From Ravibacter sp964559125 (GTDB lineage: Bacteria > Bacteroidota > Bacteroidia > Cytophagales > Spirosomataceae): a DNA stretch of 64,000 bases. The notes beneath the pieces are model-generated. The model was not told where the DNA came from. It saw nothing but the letters and a program-made list of their open reading frames with translations, and did not search any database. The stretch covers positions 124,001-188,000 of the forward strand of contig CAZLGW010000004.1 of the NCBI GenBank assembly GCA_964559125.1, in the 5' to 3' direction. This document shows, piece after piece, positions 1-8,797 of the stretch (within the stretch, counting starts at the first letter, position 1; each line of letters opens with the position of its first letter). Made by a program: the position numbers and the translations under genes.

Positions 1-426
1 GGACTTCCGCTTTCATCTGTGCTCTCTTTGCTGCGTCCATCTCCACCCTGTCGACATTGGCCAGGAAATAATTCGCTTTAAAGATGGTTTGATAAGCCCT
101 CTGCCATATCGACTGGACAACCTGGGCGTCTCCCGGATTAAGATACCCGCTGTAAATTACACCTACTGCTCCCTGCTTATAACCGGAATCATCGGTATGA
201 CTGGCCATAATCAGCAACTCGTTATTGTACGCGTTATTCCCTGCATTCCCGCCTCTATATACGCCGGTAAGGGCCAGCATAGCGTCGCTTTCAGACGACC
301 AGAACGATGATTCGGACAGTTGTGCAAGAGGCTGCTCATCCAGCCACTCACTGCTGCAACCGGGCAGGATCAGCATCCAGACAAATACAAAAGCCGTGGT
401 TAAACCTATATTTTTAAACTTCTTCA
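1..426 (-). CDS. RagB/SusD family nutrient-binding lipoprotein, N-terminal part (3' end outside window)
   Basis: Only the first 142 codons are in the window; the gene runs off the left edge. The product starts with a lipoprotein signal (MKKFKN, hydrophobic stretch, then LPGC lipobox near residue 24), followed by the SusD-type N-terminal segment with 'EQPLAQLSESSFW' and the helix 'AYQTIFKANYFLANV'. SusD proteins are surface lipoproteins that cap the SusC channel and bind the substrate. It begins 20 nt after the stop of the upstream susC gene, so the two form one transcript. The substrate cannot be told from the part seen. Confidence 0.9.
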
Positions 427-446
427 TGATCTTCTCTGATTATGTT

Positions 447-3400
447 TTAAAACCTTACGTTCAAACCTACCACATACAGCTTTGTCAGCGGATAGAACCA
501 GGCCGCGCCTCCGGTCTGCATTTCCGGATCCCAGCCTTTGTAGTAGCCTGTCAGTGTAAACAGGTTTTCACCGCTGGCATATATCCTTACATTCTCTAGA
601 AATGTTTTCTCAAGCAGCGACTTGGGCAGGGTATATCCTACCTGCGCGTTTTTCAGCCTGATAAAGGTTGCATTGCGGTACCAGAAGTCCACTTTGTTGG
701 TATTGTAGAAGCCAGAGGTGATAAAGGACATTTTGGGATAGCTTGCGTTGCGATCAGGATTGGCCGTGGTCCACCGGTTTTCATAAGCTTCCCGCTGTAC
801 GTTCCCGTTGTTTTCAAGCGGGAAGAAAAACTGGCCGATCGTGATCATATCCCTCCGTCCGCCTTCTCCCTGGAAGAAAAGGCTCACATCCAACCCTTTG
901 TAGCCTCCGTTGAGCGTCAGGCCGTAGGTAGTGATCGGCAACGGCATCCCGATCACCCGCCGGTCGTAGGTATTATCCACCACACCGTCGGGAGTTCCGT
1001 TTGGTCCGCCCAGATCAACAAACCGGATACCACCCGGAGAAGCAAGGAATGCAAAAGGCTGGGACGCATAATTATCCACTTCGCTCTGATCAACGAACAG
1101 CCCATCGCTGACAAACCCGTAGGCAGAGCCGATCGGGTGTCCTACAAAGAGGCCGCGGTTGATATCCCTTTCCAGGTTGGCAAGCTTGGTCACCTTATTG
1201 CGGACAAAGGAGAATACACCTGAGACTCCATAGGTAAACGCCCCTGCGTTTCCTCTGTACTTAAGGTTAAAATCCATCCCTCTGTTCTCCACCACTCCGG
1301 CATTGGTTGCCGAAGGAGATGCTCCCAACATGTTGGAAACCGAAACATTGTAAAGAATATCAGACGTCTCCTTAATAAAATAATCTGCCGTGAAGTTCAG
1401 CCTATTCCCGAAAAGCGCCAGATCAAGCCCTACATCGGTTACCTTCGTCGTCTCCCAGGTGATCGCTTTGTTGGCGATTGTTGTCACAGCCCCGCCAGCC
1501 TGCAGCGTATTACCGAAAGGATAGTTCTGACCGAGTGCGATCAGGTCCTGGTAAGGATAATTGCCTATAGACTGGTTACCCAGCTTACCCCACGAAGCCC
1601 TTAATTTCAGATCAGAAATCCAGCTTACAGCATCTGCAAAGAAAGCTTCCTGCGAAATTCTCCAGCCTGCCGAGAAAGAAGGGAAAAGGCCCCAGCGGTT
1701 ATCTTGTGGAAACCGGGATGATCCGTCGTACCTGAAATTCGCTTCCAACAGGTATTTCTCTTTAAAATTGTAGTTCACCCTGCCGAAATAGGAGGCCAGT
1801 GTATTACGTGACGCACTCCCGCTCTGGGTGCCCCTTACAGTAGCCCCGGCATCGATTTCGTAGATGCTGTTGTTGGGAAAATCATCGCGGAAAGCACCGA
1901 TACTTCTGGATTCAAATGCTTGTCCGAGTATCCCGGCCAATACCGTCAGGTGGTGATTATTGAACGACTTGTTATACTCGGCCATCGACTGCAGGGTAAG
2001 CGCAGTACTTTGTCCCCACGAGGTGCTCAGGCTGTTGCGTGTGATGCCATACGACGGGGTAATCGGGTAAGTCGCAATAAAACCCTTATAGTCGGAATTT
2101 GTCTGTGTATAGCCCACCTGTCCGGTTAATTTCAGATCTTTCAGAACGTTCCAAACCAGGCTGGCGTTCCCGTAAATATTGGTGGCCTCGTTCTTCACAA
2201 AGGACTTACTATTCAGGTCAGCCTCGGGGTGCAGTGTTTCGTTCCTGCTGAAAAATCCGTCGGGAGTAGGTCCGTGAAGCGCATTTGAGTTTCTCATGGC
2301 GCCCGATACGATTCCTCCCAAACCGGCAGCATAACCTCCTGAAGGCTCTCCGCTGCTGGTCTTGATCCCGGCAAGCCTGACGCTCAGTTTCAGCTTTTCA
2401 TGCAGCTTGCTGTCAAGGTTCAGCCTGATGTTATACCGGTCCGCATTATTCCTGGTGATAATACCGTTCTGCTTATAGTACCCGGTCGAAAACATATATT
2501 GCGTCTGCTCGGTACCACCTCTCATCGACACGTCATGCTTGGTCTCCATCCCGCTCCCTGATTTGAAAAGATATCCAATGTGATCAAAGTTCGGGAAGTT
2601 GATAGGATCAGAGCCGTTGCGGAACTTCTGGATATCTGCTTCGGTATAGCGCGGCTGCTGGCCGGTATATTGATAGGCTTCATTTACGACTTCAGCGTAC
2701 TCCCAGGAATTGACCATCTCCGGGAGCATGGTGGGGCTCGATTGGCCTACATACATATTATAATTGAAAACAGGTTTGCCCGCAACCCCTTTTTTGGTTT
2801 CGATCAGGATTACGCCGTTAGCCGCTTTCGATCCGAAGATTGAAGCGGAAGCCGCATCTTTCAGTACCGACACGCTTTCGATATCTGCCGGGTCTACGTT
2901 ATCCATCGACGATTCGATCCCGTCTACCAGTACGAGCGGACTGTTTCCCGCCGCACTAAACGTTCCCTGACCACGAATCACGACCGATGCCGAGTTTCCG
3001 CTTGGGTTACCGGAGGTCTGGCGAACCGAAATACCGCTCATCTGTCCCTGCAATGCCTGGGAAGCTTTCGTAACGGTACGCCGTTCCAGGTCTTCGGCGT
3101 TGATAGTTGCTACCGCGCCCGTCAGGTTTACCTTTTTCTGCGCACCGAAACCAACGACTACTACTTCTTCCAGGCCTTTTTCATCTATGTCAAGTGAAAG
3201 GTTGATTTCTGTCCTGTTACCAACTACAACTTCTTTTGAAACGTATCCTACAAAAGAAAACACAAGCGTAGCATCCGCGTTGGGCACGTTAATGGAATAG
3301 TTACCGCTTTCGTCCGTCGAGGTACCCTGCTGGGTGCCCTTGATCAGGATATTGACGCCAGGCAGAGCCTCTCCTTTCTCGTCGGTTACTCTCCCCCTGA

Positions 3401-3950
3401 CCGTCTGCAGTTGCGGCAAGGCATTTTCTATCTGGCGGGCTAAATGCTCGGTATTGACCTTCGGTCCCGAATATGCCTCTCCGGGAAAAACCGGCTTTCT
3501 CGCTTCGTTCCGGATCTCTTTCTCTGCATTGTCCCTGCGCCAGATGCTCTTCTTCCGGACAACGATCGTCTTTTCTATAATAGAATAGGTGATCGGCTGG
3601 TTTTTAAAGACCTCGTCAAGAATCTCTGTCAGCGAAGCTCCCGCCGGGCTTGTACTGAAAGTGACCGGCACGGTTCCCTTCAGAAGACGGCTGTTATAGA
3701 GAAAATCGTACCCTGTCTGGGAACGAATCTCCATAAAAATTTTCTCCAAACCGCTGTTACGGACATTTATCCTAACGGTTTGTGAATATACGGCCCCGTT
3801 TACCTGAATCATTGTTACCAGAATTATCAATGCCGTCAGCTTCATGATTAATAATGATTTCAGGATCTTATCGAAGACATCGCAGGACAAATACCTGCTG
3901 CTACGCTTCCGCAATGGAGGCACAAATTGGTTAAGTGAAAAGTAATTCAT
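447..3950 (-). CDS. SusC/RagA family TonB-dependent transporter with STN signalling domain (locus A)
   Basis: An outer-membrane TonB-dependent transporter of 1167 residues. A basic N-terminal extension and signal peptide (MKLTALIILV... near residue 36) are followed by an STN domain (about 55-130), the regulatory extension that contacts a FecR anti-sigma factor; a carboxypeptidase-D-like domain (about 183-250, 'VRGRVTDEKGEALPGVNILI'); a TonB-box-like EEVVVVGFG near 262; a plug with VLVDGIES; and a large barrel ending in phenylalanine (VVGLNVRF). It lies downstream of a FecR gene and is followed by susD at 20 nt. The STN domain implies induction by its own substrate through FecR and an ECF sigma. 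Translation could start at the inner Met36 instead. Confidence 0.93.
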   Translation of the reverse strand: MNYFSLNQFVPPLRKRSSRYLSCDVFDKILKSLLIMKLTALIILVTMIQVNGAVYSQTVRINVRNSGLEKIFMEIRSQTGYDFLYNSRLLKGTVPVTFSTSPAGASLTEILDEVFKNQPITYSIIEKTIVVRKKSIWRRDNAEKEIRNEARKPVFPGEAYSGPKVNTEHLARQIENALPQLQTVRGRVTDEKGEALPGVNILIKGTQQGTSTDESGNYSINVPNADATLVFSFVGYVSKEVVVGNRTEINLSLDIDEKGLEEVVVVGFGAQKKVNLTGAVATINAEDLERRTVTKASQALQGQMSGISVRQTSGNPSGNSASVVIRGQGTFSAAGNSPLVLVDGIESSMDNVDPADIESVSVLKDAASASIFGSKAANGVILIETKKGVAGKPVFNYNMYVGQSSPTMLPEMVNSWEYAEVVNEAYQYTGQQPRYTEADIQKFRNGSDPINFPNFDHIGYLFKSGSGMETKHDVSMRGGTEQTQYMFSTGYYKQNGIITRNNADRYNIRLNLDSKLHEKLKLSVRLAGIKTSSGEPSGGYAAGLGGIVSGAMRNSNALHGPTPDGFFSRNETLHPEADLNSKSFVKNEATNIYGNASLVWNVLKDLKLTGQVGYTQTNSDYKGFIATYPITPSYGITRNSLSTSWGQSTALTLQSMAEYNKSFNNHHLTVLAGILGQAFESRSIGAFRDDFPNNSIYEIDAGATVRGTQSGSASRNTLASYFGRVNYNFKEKYLLEANFRYDGSSRFPQDNRWGLFPSFSAGWRISQEAFFADAVSWISDLKLRASWGKLGNQSIGNYPYQDLIALGQNYPFGNTLQAGGAVTTIANKAITWETTKVTDVGLDLALFGNRLNFTADYFIKETSDILYNVSVSNMLGASPSATNAGVVENRGMDFNLKYRGNAGAFTYGVSGVFSFVRNKVTKLANLERDINRGLFVGHPIGSAYGFVSDGLFVDQSEVDNYASQPFAFLASPGGIRFVDLGGPNGTPDGVVDNTYDRRVIGMPLPITTYGLTLNGGYKGLDVSLFFQGEGGRRDMITIGQFFFPLENNGNVQREAYENRWTTANPDRNASYPKMSFITSGFYNTNKVDFWYRNATFIRLKNAQVGYTLPKSLLEKTFLENVRIYASGENLFTLTGYYKGWDPEMQTGGAAWFYPLTKLYVVGLNVRF

Positions 3951-4031
3951 ACTTTTACCAGGTTTAAGTGAAGGTTTGTTTTACATGATACAGCGTGATA
4001 AAATTGACCCGTCCACAGAAACAGATTCCCC

Positions 4032-4065
4032 GCTGCTTCGGTCTAGGCCCCGAAGCAGCTTTTTT
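4032..4065 (+). terminator. Perfect 10-bp hairpin followed by T6 on the plus strand
   Basis: Stem GCTGCTTCGG / CCGAAGCAGC with a 8-nt loop, followed directly by TTTTTT on the plus strand. All nearby genes are on the minus strand, and reading minus there is no T-run after the hairpin. It could stop an antisense or small plus-strand transcript starting over the susC leader, or act as an attenuator between fecR and susC. Confidence 0.6.
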
Positions 4066-4208
4066 GTGTACAGGATCAACACGTTACCTTAAATCAATAC
4101 ATTGTTTTAACTGATTTATCTCAGCCCGTCTGGTTGCTCTCTGTTTTTACCATGTTAGAATAGAACTTGTTAAGAGTTTGAAATAGAAAAAAATCGTTAA
4201 TGAGAAAC

Positions 4209-5486
4209 CTAAATGTTTGAAGAGACCTCAGCGTTGGCAAAAATCTTTACCTTCGCCTTATCGGTCAGCTCAAACCTGATATCGCTGCCATGCTGCAATA
4301 TGGCGAGCACGTTCGACAACGACACCTTACGCGATACATACCCATTAAATCTCTCGTAAGAGGGATTGCCAATGTATTCCACTTCGATATCATACCAACG
4401 GATGAGTTGCTGCATAACCTCCCTGAGCTCCGTGTCCCTGAAATGAAAATAGCCGTTGGTCCATGCCAGGTCTCCTTCCACATCGGCTTTCCGGACGGAA
4501 ATAATATCCCTGGCAGAAGCTCTTCCGCTCGTTGAGCCGCTCATCCGTACCAATGACTGTTCTCCTGGCTTCAGCTGTACAAAACTACCCGTAACCTGCT
4601 CTCTCACTTTTACCCCGCCTTCAAGTAAGGTGGTCTTGATATAAGAGTCATCCGAAAAGGTATTCACGTTGAATTTTGTGCCCGTTACCTCGATGATCTG
4701 CCCGTTGCTGACGACCCTGAAAGGGATACGCCGACCCGCAGACATAGCACCCGCCACTTCGAAATAAGCCTCTCCTGATAGTTCCACCTTCCGCTCTACC
4801 GGGTCGAATGTAACCGGGAAACGGAGTGAGGACATTGAATTCAGCCTGACTTTAGTGCCGTCCGGCAGAAGCACCTGGTACTGTCCCGACCTCGGGGTAG
4901 CTACCGTGTTATACTCCTTCTTCAGATTTTCAGGAGAGAATTTATAATTTTCCGTCGGCGCATAAACCAACTGTCCGTCCTCATCTTTTTTGACCCGCAC
5001 CAGGGCCTGCTTCGCTATTTCTCCCCTTCCTGCCTCAGACAAGACGATAGACGATCCGTCTGAAAGCGTGAGAAGGGCTTTATTGTCGCCGGGCGCCACA
5101 TCCAACTGTACGAGCTCCGGCTTCTCCGGCGAACTCTCAAGTCTTCTGTGAATACCATAATAAACAGAATATAACCCCAAAACCAGCCCCGCTACTGCGG
5201 CCACACGCGGCCATACCCGCACCAGCCAACGCTTTTTCACTTCTCCCCGCTGAAGATCTTCCCACTCATCCAGGCGATCCTCTATTTTAGATACCAGTAA
5301 AAGATCTGTCGGTGATGTTCCTTCATACTCCAGCTCCGACACCATCTCCTCGTACTCCTTCATAACCTCTTCGGCATGCACAGCATCCAATGACGCAAAC
5401 CACGACACAAATGCCCGGTGCTCCTCTTCGGTATACTCCTGCCGGAGATAGTTTCTGAAAAAGCTATAGTAGTCTTCTCTTCTCAT
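4209..5486 (-). CDS. FecR family anti-sigma factor (DUF4974), locus A, no adjacent sigma gene
   Basis: A 425-residue inner-membrane anti-sigma/signal transducer. The cytoplasmic N-terminus (MRREDYYSFFRNYL...) would bind an ECF sigma; one membrane segment lies at about residues 88-108; the periplasmic FecR domain is at about 190-300 ('TPRSGQYQVLLPDGTKVRLN', 'GEAYFEVA', 'GTKFNVNTF'), and a DUF4974 secretin-like C-terminal domain at about 340-415. It normally relays occupancy of the SusC STN domain to the sigma factor. Unlike the other two FecR genes in the window, no sigma gene sits directly upstream: the neighbour is thuA, 100 nt away. The start codon follows AGGAG by only one base, and an ECF-type promoter motif ends about 10 nt upstream, which suggests a very short leader. 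Confidence 0.92.
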   Translation of the reverse strand: MRREDYYSFFRNYLRQEYTEEEHRAFVSWFASLDAVHAEEVMKEYEEMVSELEYEGTSPTDLLLVSKIEDRLDEWEDLQRGEVKKRWLVRVWPRVAAVAGLVLGLYSVYYGIHRRLESSPEKPELVQLDVAPGDNKALLTLSDGSSIVLSEAGRGEIAKQALVRVKKDEDGQLVYAPTENYKFSPENLKKEYNTVATPRSGQYQVLLPDGTKVRLNSMSSLRFPVTFDPVERKVELSGEAYFEVAGAMSAGRRIPFRVVSNGQIIEVTGTKFNVNTFSDDSYIKTTLLEGGVKVREQVTGSFVQLKPGEQSLVRMSGSTSGRASARDIISVRKADVEGDLAWTNGYFHFRDTELREVMQQLIRWYDIEVEYIGNPSYERFNGYVSRKVSLSNVLAILQHGSDIRFELTDKAKVKIFANAEVSSNI

Positions 5487-5495
5487 ACTCCTAAA

Positions 5496-5523
5496 AGACG
5501 TACCAGTCCTTCAAAAGCACCCC
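5496..5523 (-). promoter_or_regulatory. Candidate ECF-sigma promoter upstream of orphan fecR
   Basis: Read on the minus strand: GGGGTGC, 13 nt, GTACGTCT, preceded by a T-rich stretch. The same two boxes with the same 13-nt spacer occur at 15867-15894 upstream of the second sigma gene. Matching bipartite boxes at identical spacing before two regulator genes fit an ECF -35/-10 pair; CGTC is a common ECF -10 core. The -10 box lies about 10 nt before the ATG, so the transcript would be nearly leaderless. Confidence 0.55.
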
Positions 5524-5586
5524 TGGCATTTGAAAAAAATTTTACCGGAATGAAAAATGACGAAAGTTTGCCCTTTTAAAATCCCC

Positions 5587-6675
5587 TCACTTAAAATCTT
5601 CAGGCTTTTTTCCCTTCTGATACATCTCGAAACCAAACATCGTCGGTTCGTATTTCCCCACGATGGCGGCGTCTGCCTGTTCAGGAATATTGCTTTCCAG
5701 GCCTGTGGCCCAGTAACAGGCATTGATGAAGAGGCGTCGCAGATCTTCATTAAGAAAATCCATGGAAGCTCCCATTGTAGTCACAAATACTTTACCTTTC
5801 TTACCCGAATCGACCGTATACTCCCTGGTCCAGGCCAGCGGCATGACGGACTTTCCCCATACTCCCCCGCTCTCTTTTCCAAGCCCGTCGACGGGGAGCC
5901 CCCAGAGCAGCACTTCTGCATCGGCGGGAAGATTTTTGATACCATACACATCGGTAATCCCCCAGATCTCCCTGACCCCTTTCAATATCGGGTGCCCGGC
6001 CGACTGCCTAATCCCGTCTATGAGCGCGCGGGTACCTTCTTTCCCGTTGGCGCCGTGATGGCTCACCCAGGTTTCACCGAGAATCCTCTTTCCGAATCCA
6101 CCCTCCCAGCCTTTGTGCGTACTGGTAAAGCCGTACCTGGCAAACCGGCTCTCCGGGTTCCTGGTATACCGGAATGCATGGGTCGCAGTCCGGATGCCGA
6201 TAATGGGCTTACCGGAATTCAGGTATTGGTCGAAGTAAGCCATCTGCTCGTCGGGGTATTCCCTGAACCGGGTGGCTAATACGACCAGGTCGGCGCCAGC
6301 AAGCTTCTCCAGCCCCTTTATATGCTGATGCTCGTCAGGGTTCACGAAATTAGTCTGGGGATCTGTGGAAAAAAGAACCGTAGTCCTGAAGCCGTGCCGG
6401 GTCGCCAGCAGCTTCGCCAGCATAGGGAGCGACTCCTCCGACCGGTAGGCTTCATCACCGGCGATCAGGACGATGTGTTTTTTCCGGTCCAGTTTAGCAT
6501 CGGGTTTAAAATCCAGCCATGCCGGGCTTTGCGACCACGCCGGCGTTAATAGTAGGAAGCTGAAAATTGTCAACCCGGTGCATTTAAGGTTTTTAACCCC
6601 GCGGGACAGCATTTGCAGAACACTTTTTTCAGAACTTTTACGCATTTCTGAGGATAGATTAATGTCTTGTTTCAT
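5587..6675 (-). CDS. Secreted ThuA domain-containing protein
   Basis: A 362-residue protein with a signal peptide (hydrophobic 'LTIFSFLLLTPAWSQ' at about residues 35-49; translation may begin at Met11 or Met22). The rest is a ThuA-like domain of the class-I glutamine-amidotransferase-like fold: KKHIVLIAGDEAYRSEES, 'LVVLATRFREYPDEQM', 'GKPIIGIRTATHAF', and a late 'PLAWTREY' motif. ThuA was named for trehalose utilisation in rhizobia, and the family is linked to 3-keto-sugar metabolism, but its chemistry is poorly defined. Its start overlaps the stop of the quinoprotein dehydrogenase gene by 4 nt (ATGA), so the two are translationally coupled. The pairing suggests that sugars or polyols oxidised in the periplasm are processed further by this protein; this is inference. 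Confidence 0.85.
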   Translation of the reverse strand: MKQDINLSSEMRKSSEKSVLQMLSRGVKNLKCTGLTIFSFLLLTPAWSQSPAWLDFKPDAKLDRKKHIVLIAGDEAYRSEESLPMLAKLLATRHGFRTTVLFSTDPQTNFVNPDEHQHIKGLEKLAGADLVVLATRFREYPDEQMAYFDQYLNSGKPIIGIRTATHAFRYTRNPESRFARYGFTSTHKGWEGGFGKRILGETWVSHHGANGKEGTRALIDGIRQSAGHPILKGVREIWGITDVYGIKNLPADAEVLLWGLPVDGLGKESGGVWGKSVMPLAWTREYTVDSGKKGKVFVTTMGASMDFLNEDLRRLFINACYWATGLESNIPEQADAAIVGKYEPTMFGFEMYQKGKKPEDFK

Positions 6676-8777
6676 TTCTTTCTGCCTAGTTTAAACGCAA
6701 CCAAAGCATCGCCTTTCGGGGTGCCAAGCGTTGATCCGCCGCAGGCCACGACGACATACTGCTCACCGTTTACTTCGTAGGTGCTCGGGATCGAAAACGC
6801 GGAAAAGGGCAGCTCGGTCTCCCAAAGCAAAGCCCCGTTGTCTTTGTCGAATGCCCTGAACCTCTTGTCTTCGGTAGCAGCAATAAATAAGATCCCCGTC
6901 GCGGTCAGGATCGGGCCTCCGTAATTTTCCGTACCGCTATTGGGTATTCCCCTTTCTTTATACTGCGCTATTTCTCCCAGCGGTACCTGCCACTTATGCT
7001 GCCCGGTATTCATATCAATGGCAGTGAGCCTTCCCCACGGCGGCATGATGCCGGGCCTTCCTTCGCTATCCAGGAATTTTGTGTATCCCTTAAACGCCCA
7101 GGACTCTTTCGGACGGCTGCTTCCCTCTGCCGGCTTTTCTTCTTCCGATAGCTCCTTTTCTCCCAATAAAAAGCTGACGAGCGCTTTCCTGTCTGCAGGC
7201 GATATCTGCGGGAAACCCGGCATCATGCCCCTGCCCCTCGGTACGAGGTCCATCAGCTCCTCGCGGGTAAGTTTTTCTTTCACCGATACCAGCGACGGAA
7301 ACCCGCTGGCAGGATTGCCTAAACGGTCGACTCCATGACATGAGCCGCAAAAATTCCGGTATACTCTTTCTCCTCCGGTAAACCTCGATTCGCCCTCTGA
7401 AGTCGGCTTCAAAGTCAGTATCCAGGGAACTTCGTTTGAATTCACATACAGGATCCCGTCGGGGTCTACCGCAGCCCCGCCCCATTCGGCGCCTCCCATC
7501 AGGCCCGGTACCACCATGGTAGGCACCTCTCCCACCGGCATGTATATCCCTTTCCGGTAGGTGTGGTACATCCTTTTCAGCGAATCATAGTCCGGCGAAT
7601 GGATGTTCAGGTCCGCTTCCGAGATCTCCTGCCGGGAAATGGGCAGGGGAAGCTTCGGAATGGGCTGGGTAGGCCAGGCAGCTTCATCGGGGATGGGTGA
7701 AGCCGGAACCTCCATTTCTTCTACCGGGAATACAGGCTCTCCGGTATCGCGGTCGAAAACAAAAATATGTCCCTTTTTTGTCTGCTGCACCACTACATCG
7801 ATCTTTTTCCCGTCCTTGCGTATCGTCATCAGGTTGGGCGGCGCAGGCAGGTCCATATCCCAGATATCGTGCCTCACGATCTGGTAGTGCCAGATCCTCT
7901 TTCCCGTTCTGGCATCGAGGGCGAGAAGCGTGTTTGCAAACAGGTTACGTCCCTTTCTGCTGCCTCCGAAAAAGTCGGGAGCCGCCGATCCGGTAGGAGC
8001 GTAAACGATACCCCGCTTATGATCGACCGTCATCCCCGCCCAGTTGTTGGCCGCTCCGACAATCCCGGCGGTATGTACATCTTCAGGCCATGTATCGGCC
8101 CCGAATTCTCCTTTCTTAGGAATGGTATGGAAAATCCAGGCAAGTTCCCCCGTCCTTACCTTGAACGCCTGGATAAACCCGGGAGCTGCGCCCGGATCCT
8201 CCATCATAACCGTAGGCATGAGGATCAGGTCTTCAAAAATCGTCCCCGGGGTTCGCGACATCAGGTACTTGCCCTTTGCTCCTTCTCCCAACCCGGAACG
8301 CAGACTTACGCGCCCTTCATCGCCAAACCCGGGGATAGGCTCACCTGTATCGGCATTTAAGGCATACAACCATTCATCGTACGAGAAAAGGATTCTCCTG
8401 TCCTCGCCTTCTTCCCAGAAGGCAACACCCCTGTTTTTCAGGTAGTTTTTCTTTTCAGATGATGCAAACCGCCACTTTTCCTCCCCGGTGGCTGCGTCGA
8501 GCGCAAATGCCTCGCTTGCTGCGGTGAGCCCGTAGAGCACCCCTTTTATGATGATCGGGTTACACTGCCACACCCCCGAGTCGCCTGAATTGTATACCCA
8601 GGCTCTTTCCAGTTCTCCGACATTATCCCGGGTAATTTGCTTCAATTCCGAATAGTGGCTCTTTTCGGGCCCGCCCATATATTCGGGCCAGTCTTTACTG
8701 CTTTTTTTATTTGTACAGGAAAATACTCCCAGCGTAATCCATAAAACGCCGCAAACCGGCATCGGTAAAAATCGCAT
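6672..8777 (-). CDS. PQQ-dependent dehydrogenase with inserted c-type cytochrome domain
   Basis: A 701-residue quinoprotein. A lipoprotein-type signal (LGVFSC, Cys at about residue 21) precedes a PQQ beta-propeller resembling membrane glucose dehydrogenases and alcohol dehydrogenases ('WPEYMGGPEKSHYSELKQI', 'GVLYGLTAASEAFALDAATG', 'VYAPTGSAAPDFFGG', 'WHYQIVRHDIWDMDLPAPP'). A haem-binding CGSCH lies at residues 477-481 and the cytochrome domain (about 465-545) sits inside the propeller, since propeller repeats resume after it. It should oxidise a sugar or alcohol outside the cytoplasm and pass electrons to the haem and respiratory chain. No pqq biosynthesis genes are in the window. It follows susC/susD at 20 nt and overlaps thuA, so all belong to one operon. 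Confidence 0.9.
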   Translation of the reverse strand: MRFLPMPVCGVLWITLGVFSCTNKKSSKDWPEYMGGPEKSHYSELKQITRDNVGELERAWVYNSGDSGVWQCNPIIIKGVLYGLTAASEAFALDAATGEEKWRFASSEKKNYLKNRGVAFWEEGEDRRILFSYDEWLYALNADTGEPIPGFGDEGRVSLRSGLGEGAKGKYLMSRTPGTIFEDLILMPTVMMEDPGAAPGFIQAFKVRTGELAWIFHTIPKKGEFGADTWPEDVHTAGIVGAANNWAGMTVDHKRGIVYAPTGSAAPDFFGGSRKGRNLFANTLLALDARTGKRIWHYQIVRHDIWDMDLPAPPNLMTIRKDGKKIDVVVQQTKKGHIFVFDRDTGEPVFPVEEMEVPASPIPDEAAWPTQPIPKLPLPISRQEISEADLNIHSPDYDSLKRMYHTYRKGIYMPVGEVPTMVVPGLMGGAEWGGAAVDPDGILYVNSNEVPWILTLKPTSEGESRFTGGERVYRNFCGSCHGVDRLGNPASGFPSLVSVKEKLTREELMDLVPRGRGMMPGFPQISPADRKALVSFLLGEKELSEEEKPAEGSSRPKESWAFKGYTKFLDSEGRPGIMPPWGRLTAIDMNTGQHKWQVPLGEIAQYKERGIPNSGTENYGGPILTATGILFIAATEDKRFRAFDKDNGALLWETELPFSAFSIPSTYEVNGEQYVVVACGGSTLGTPKGDALVAFKLGRKK

Positions 8778-8797
8778 ATGCTAATATTTATACTATA

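Noticed and set aside
3951..4031. ECF promoter of the GGGGTGC/GTACGTCT type before the locus A susC
   Set aside because: A GGGT box exists on minus (near 4011), but no CGTC-like box stands at the 13-nt spacing; only a TATC at a shorter distance.
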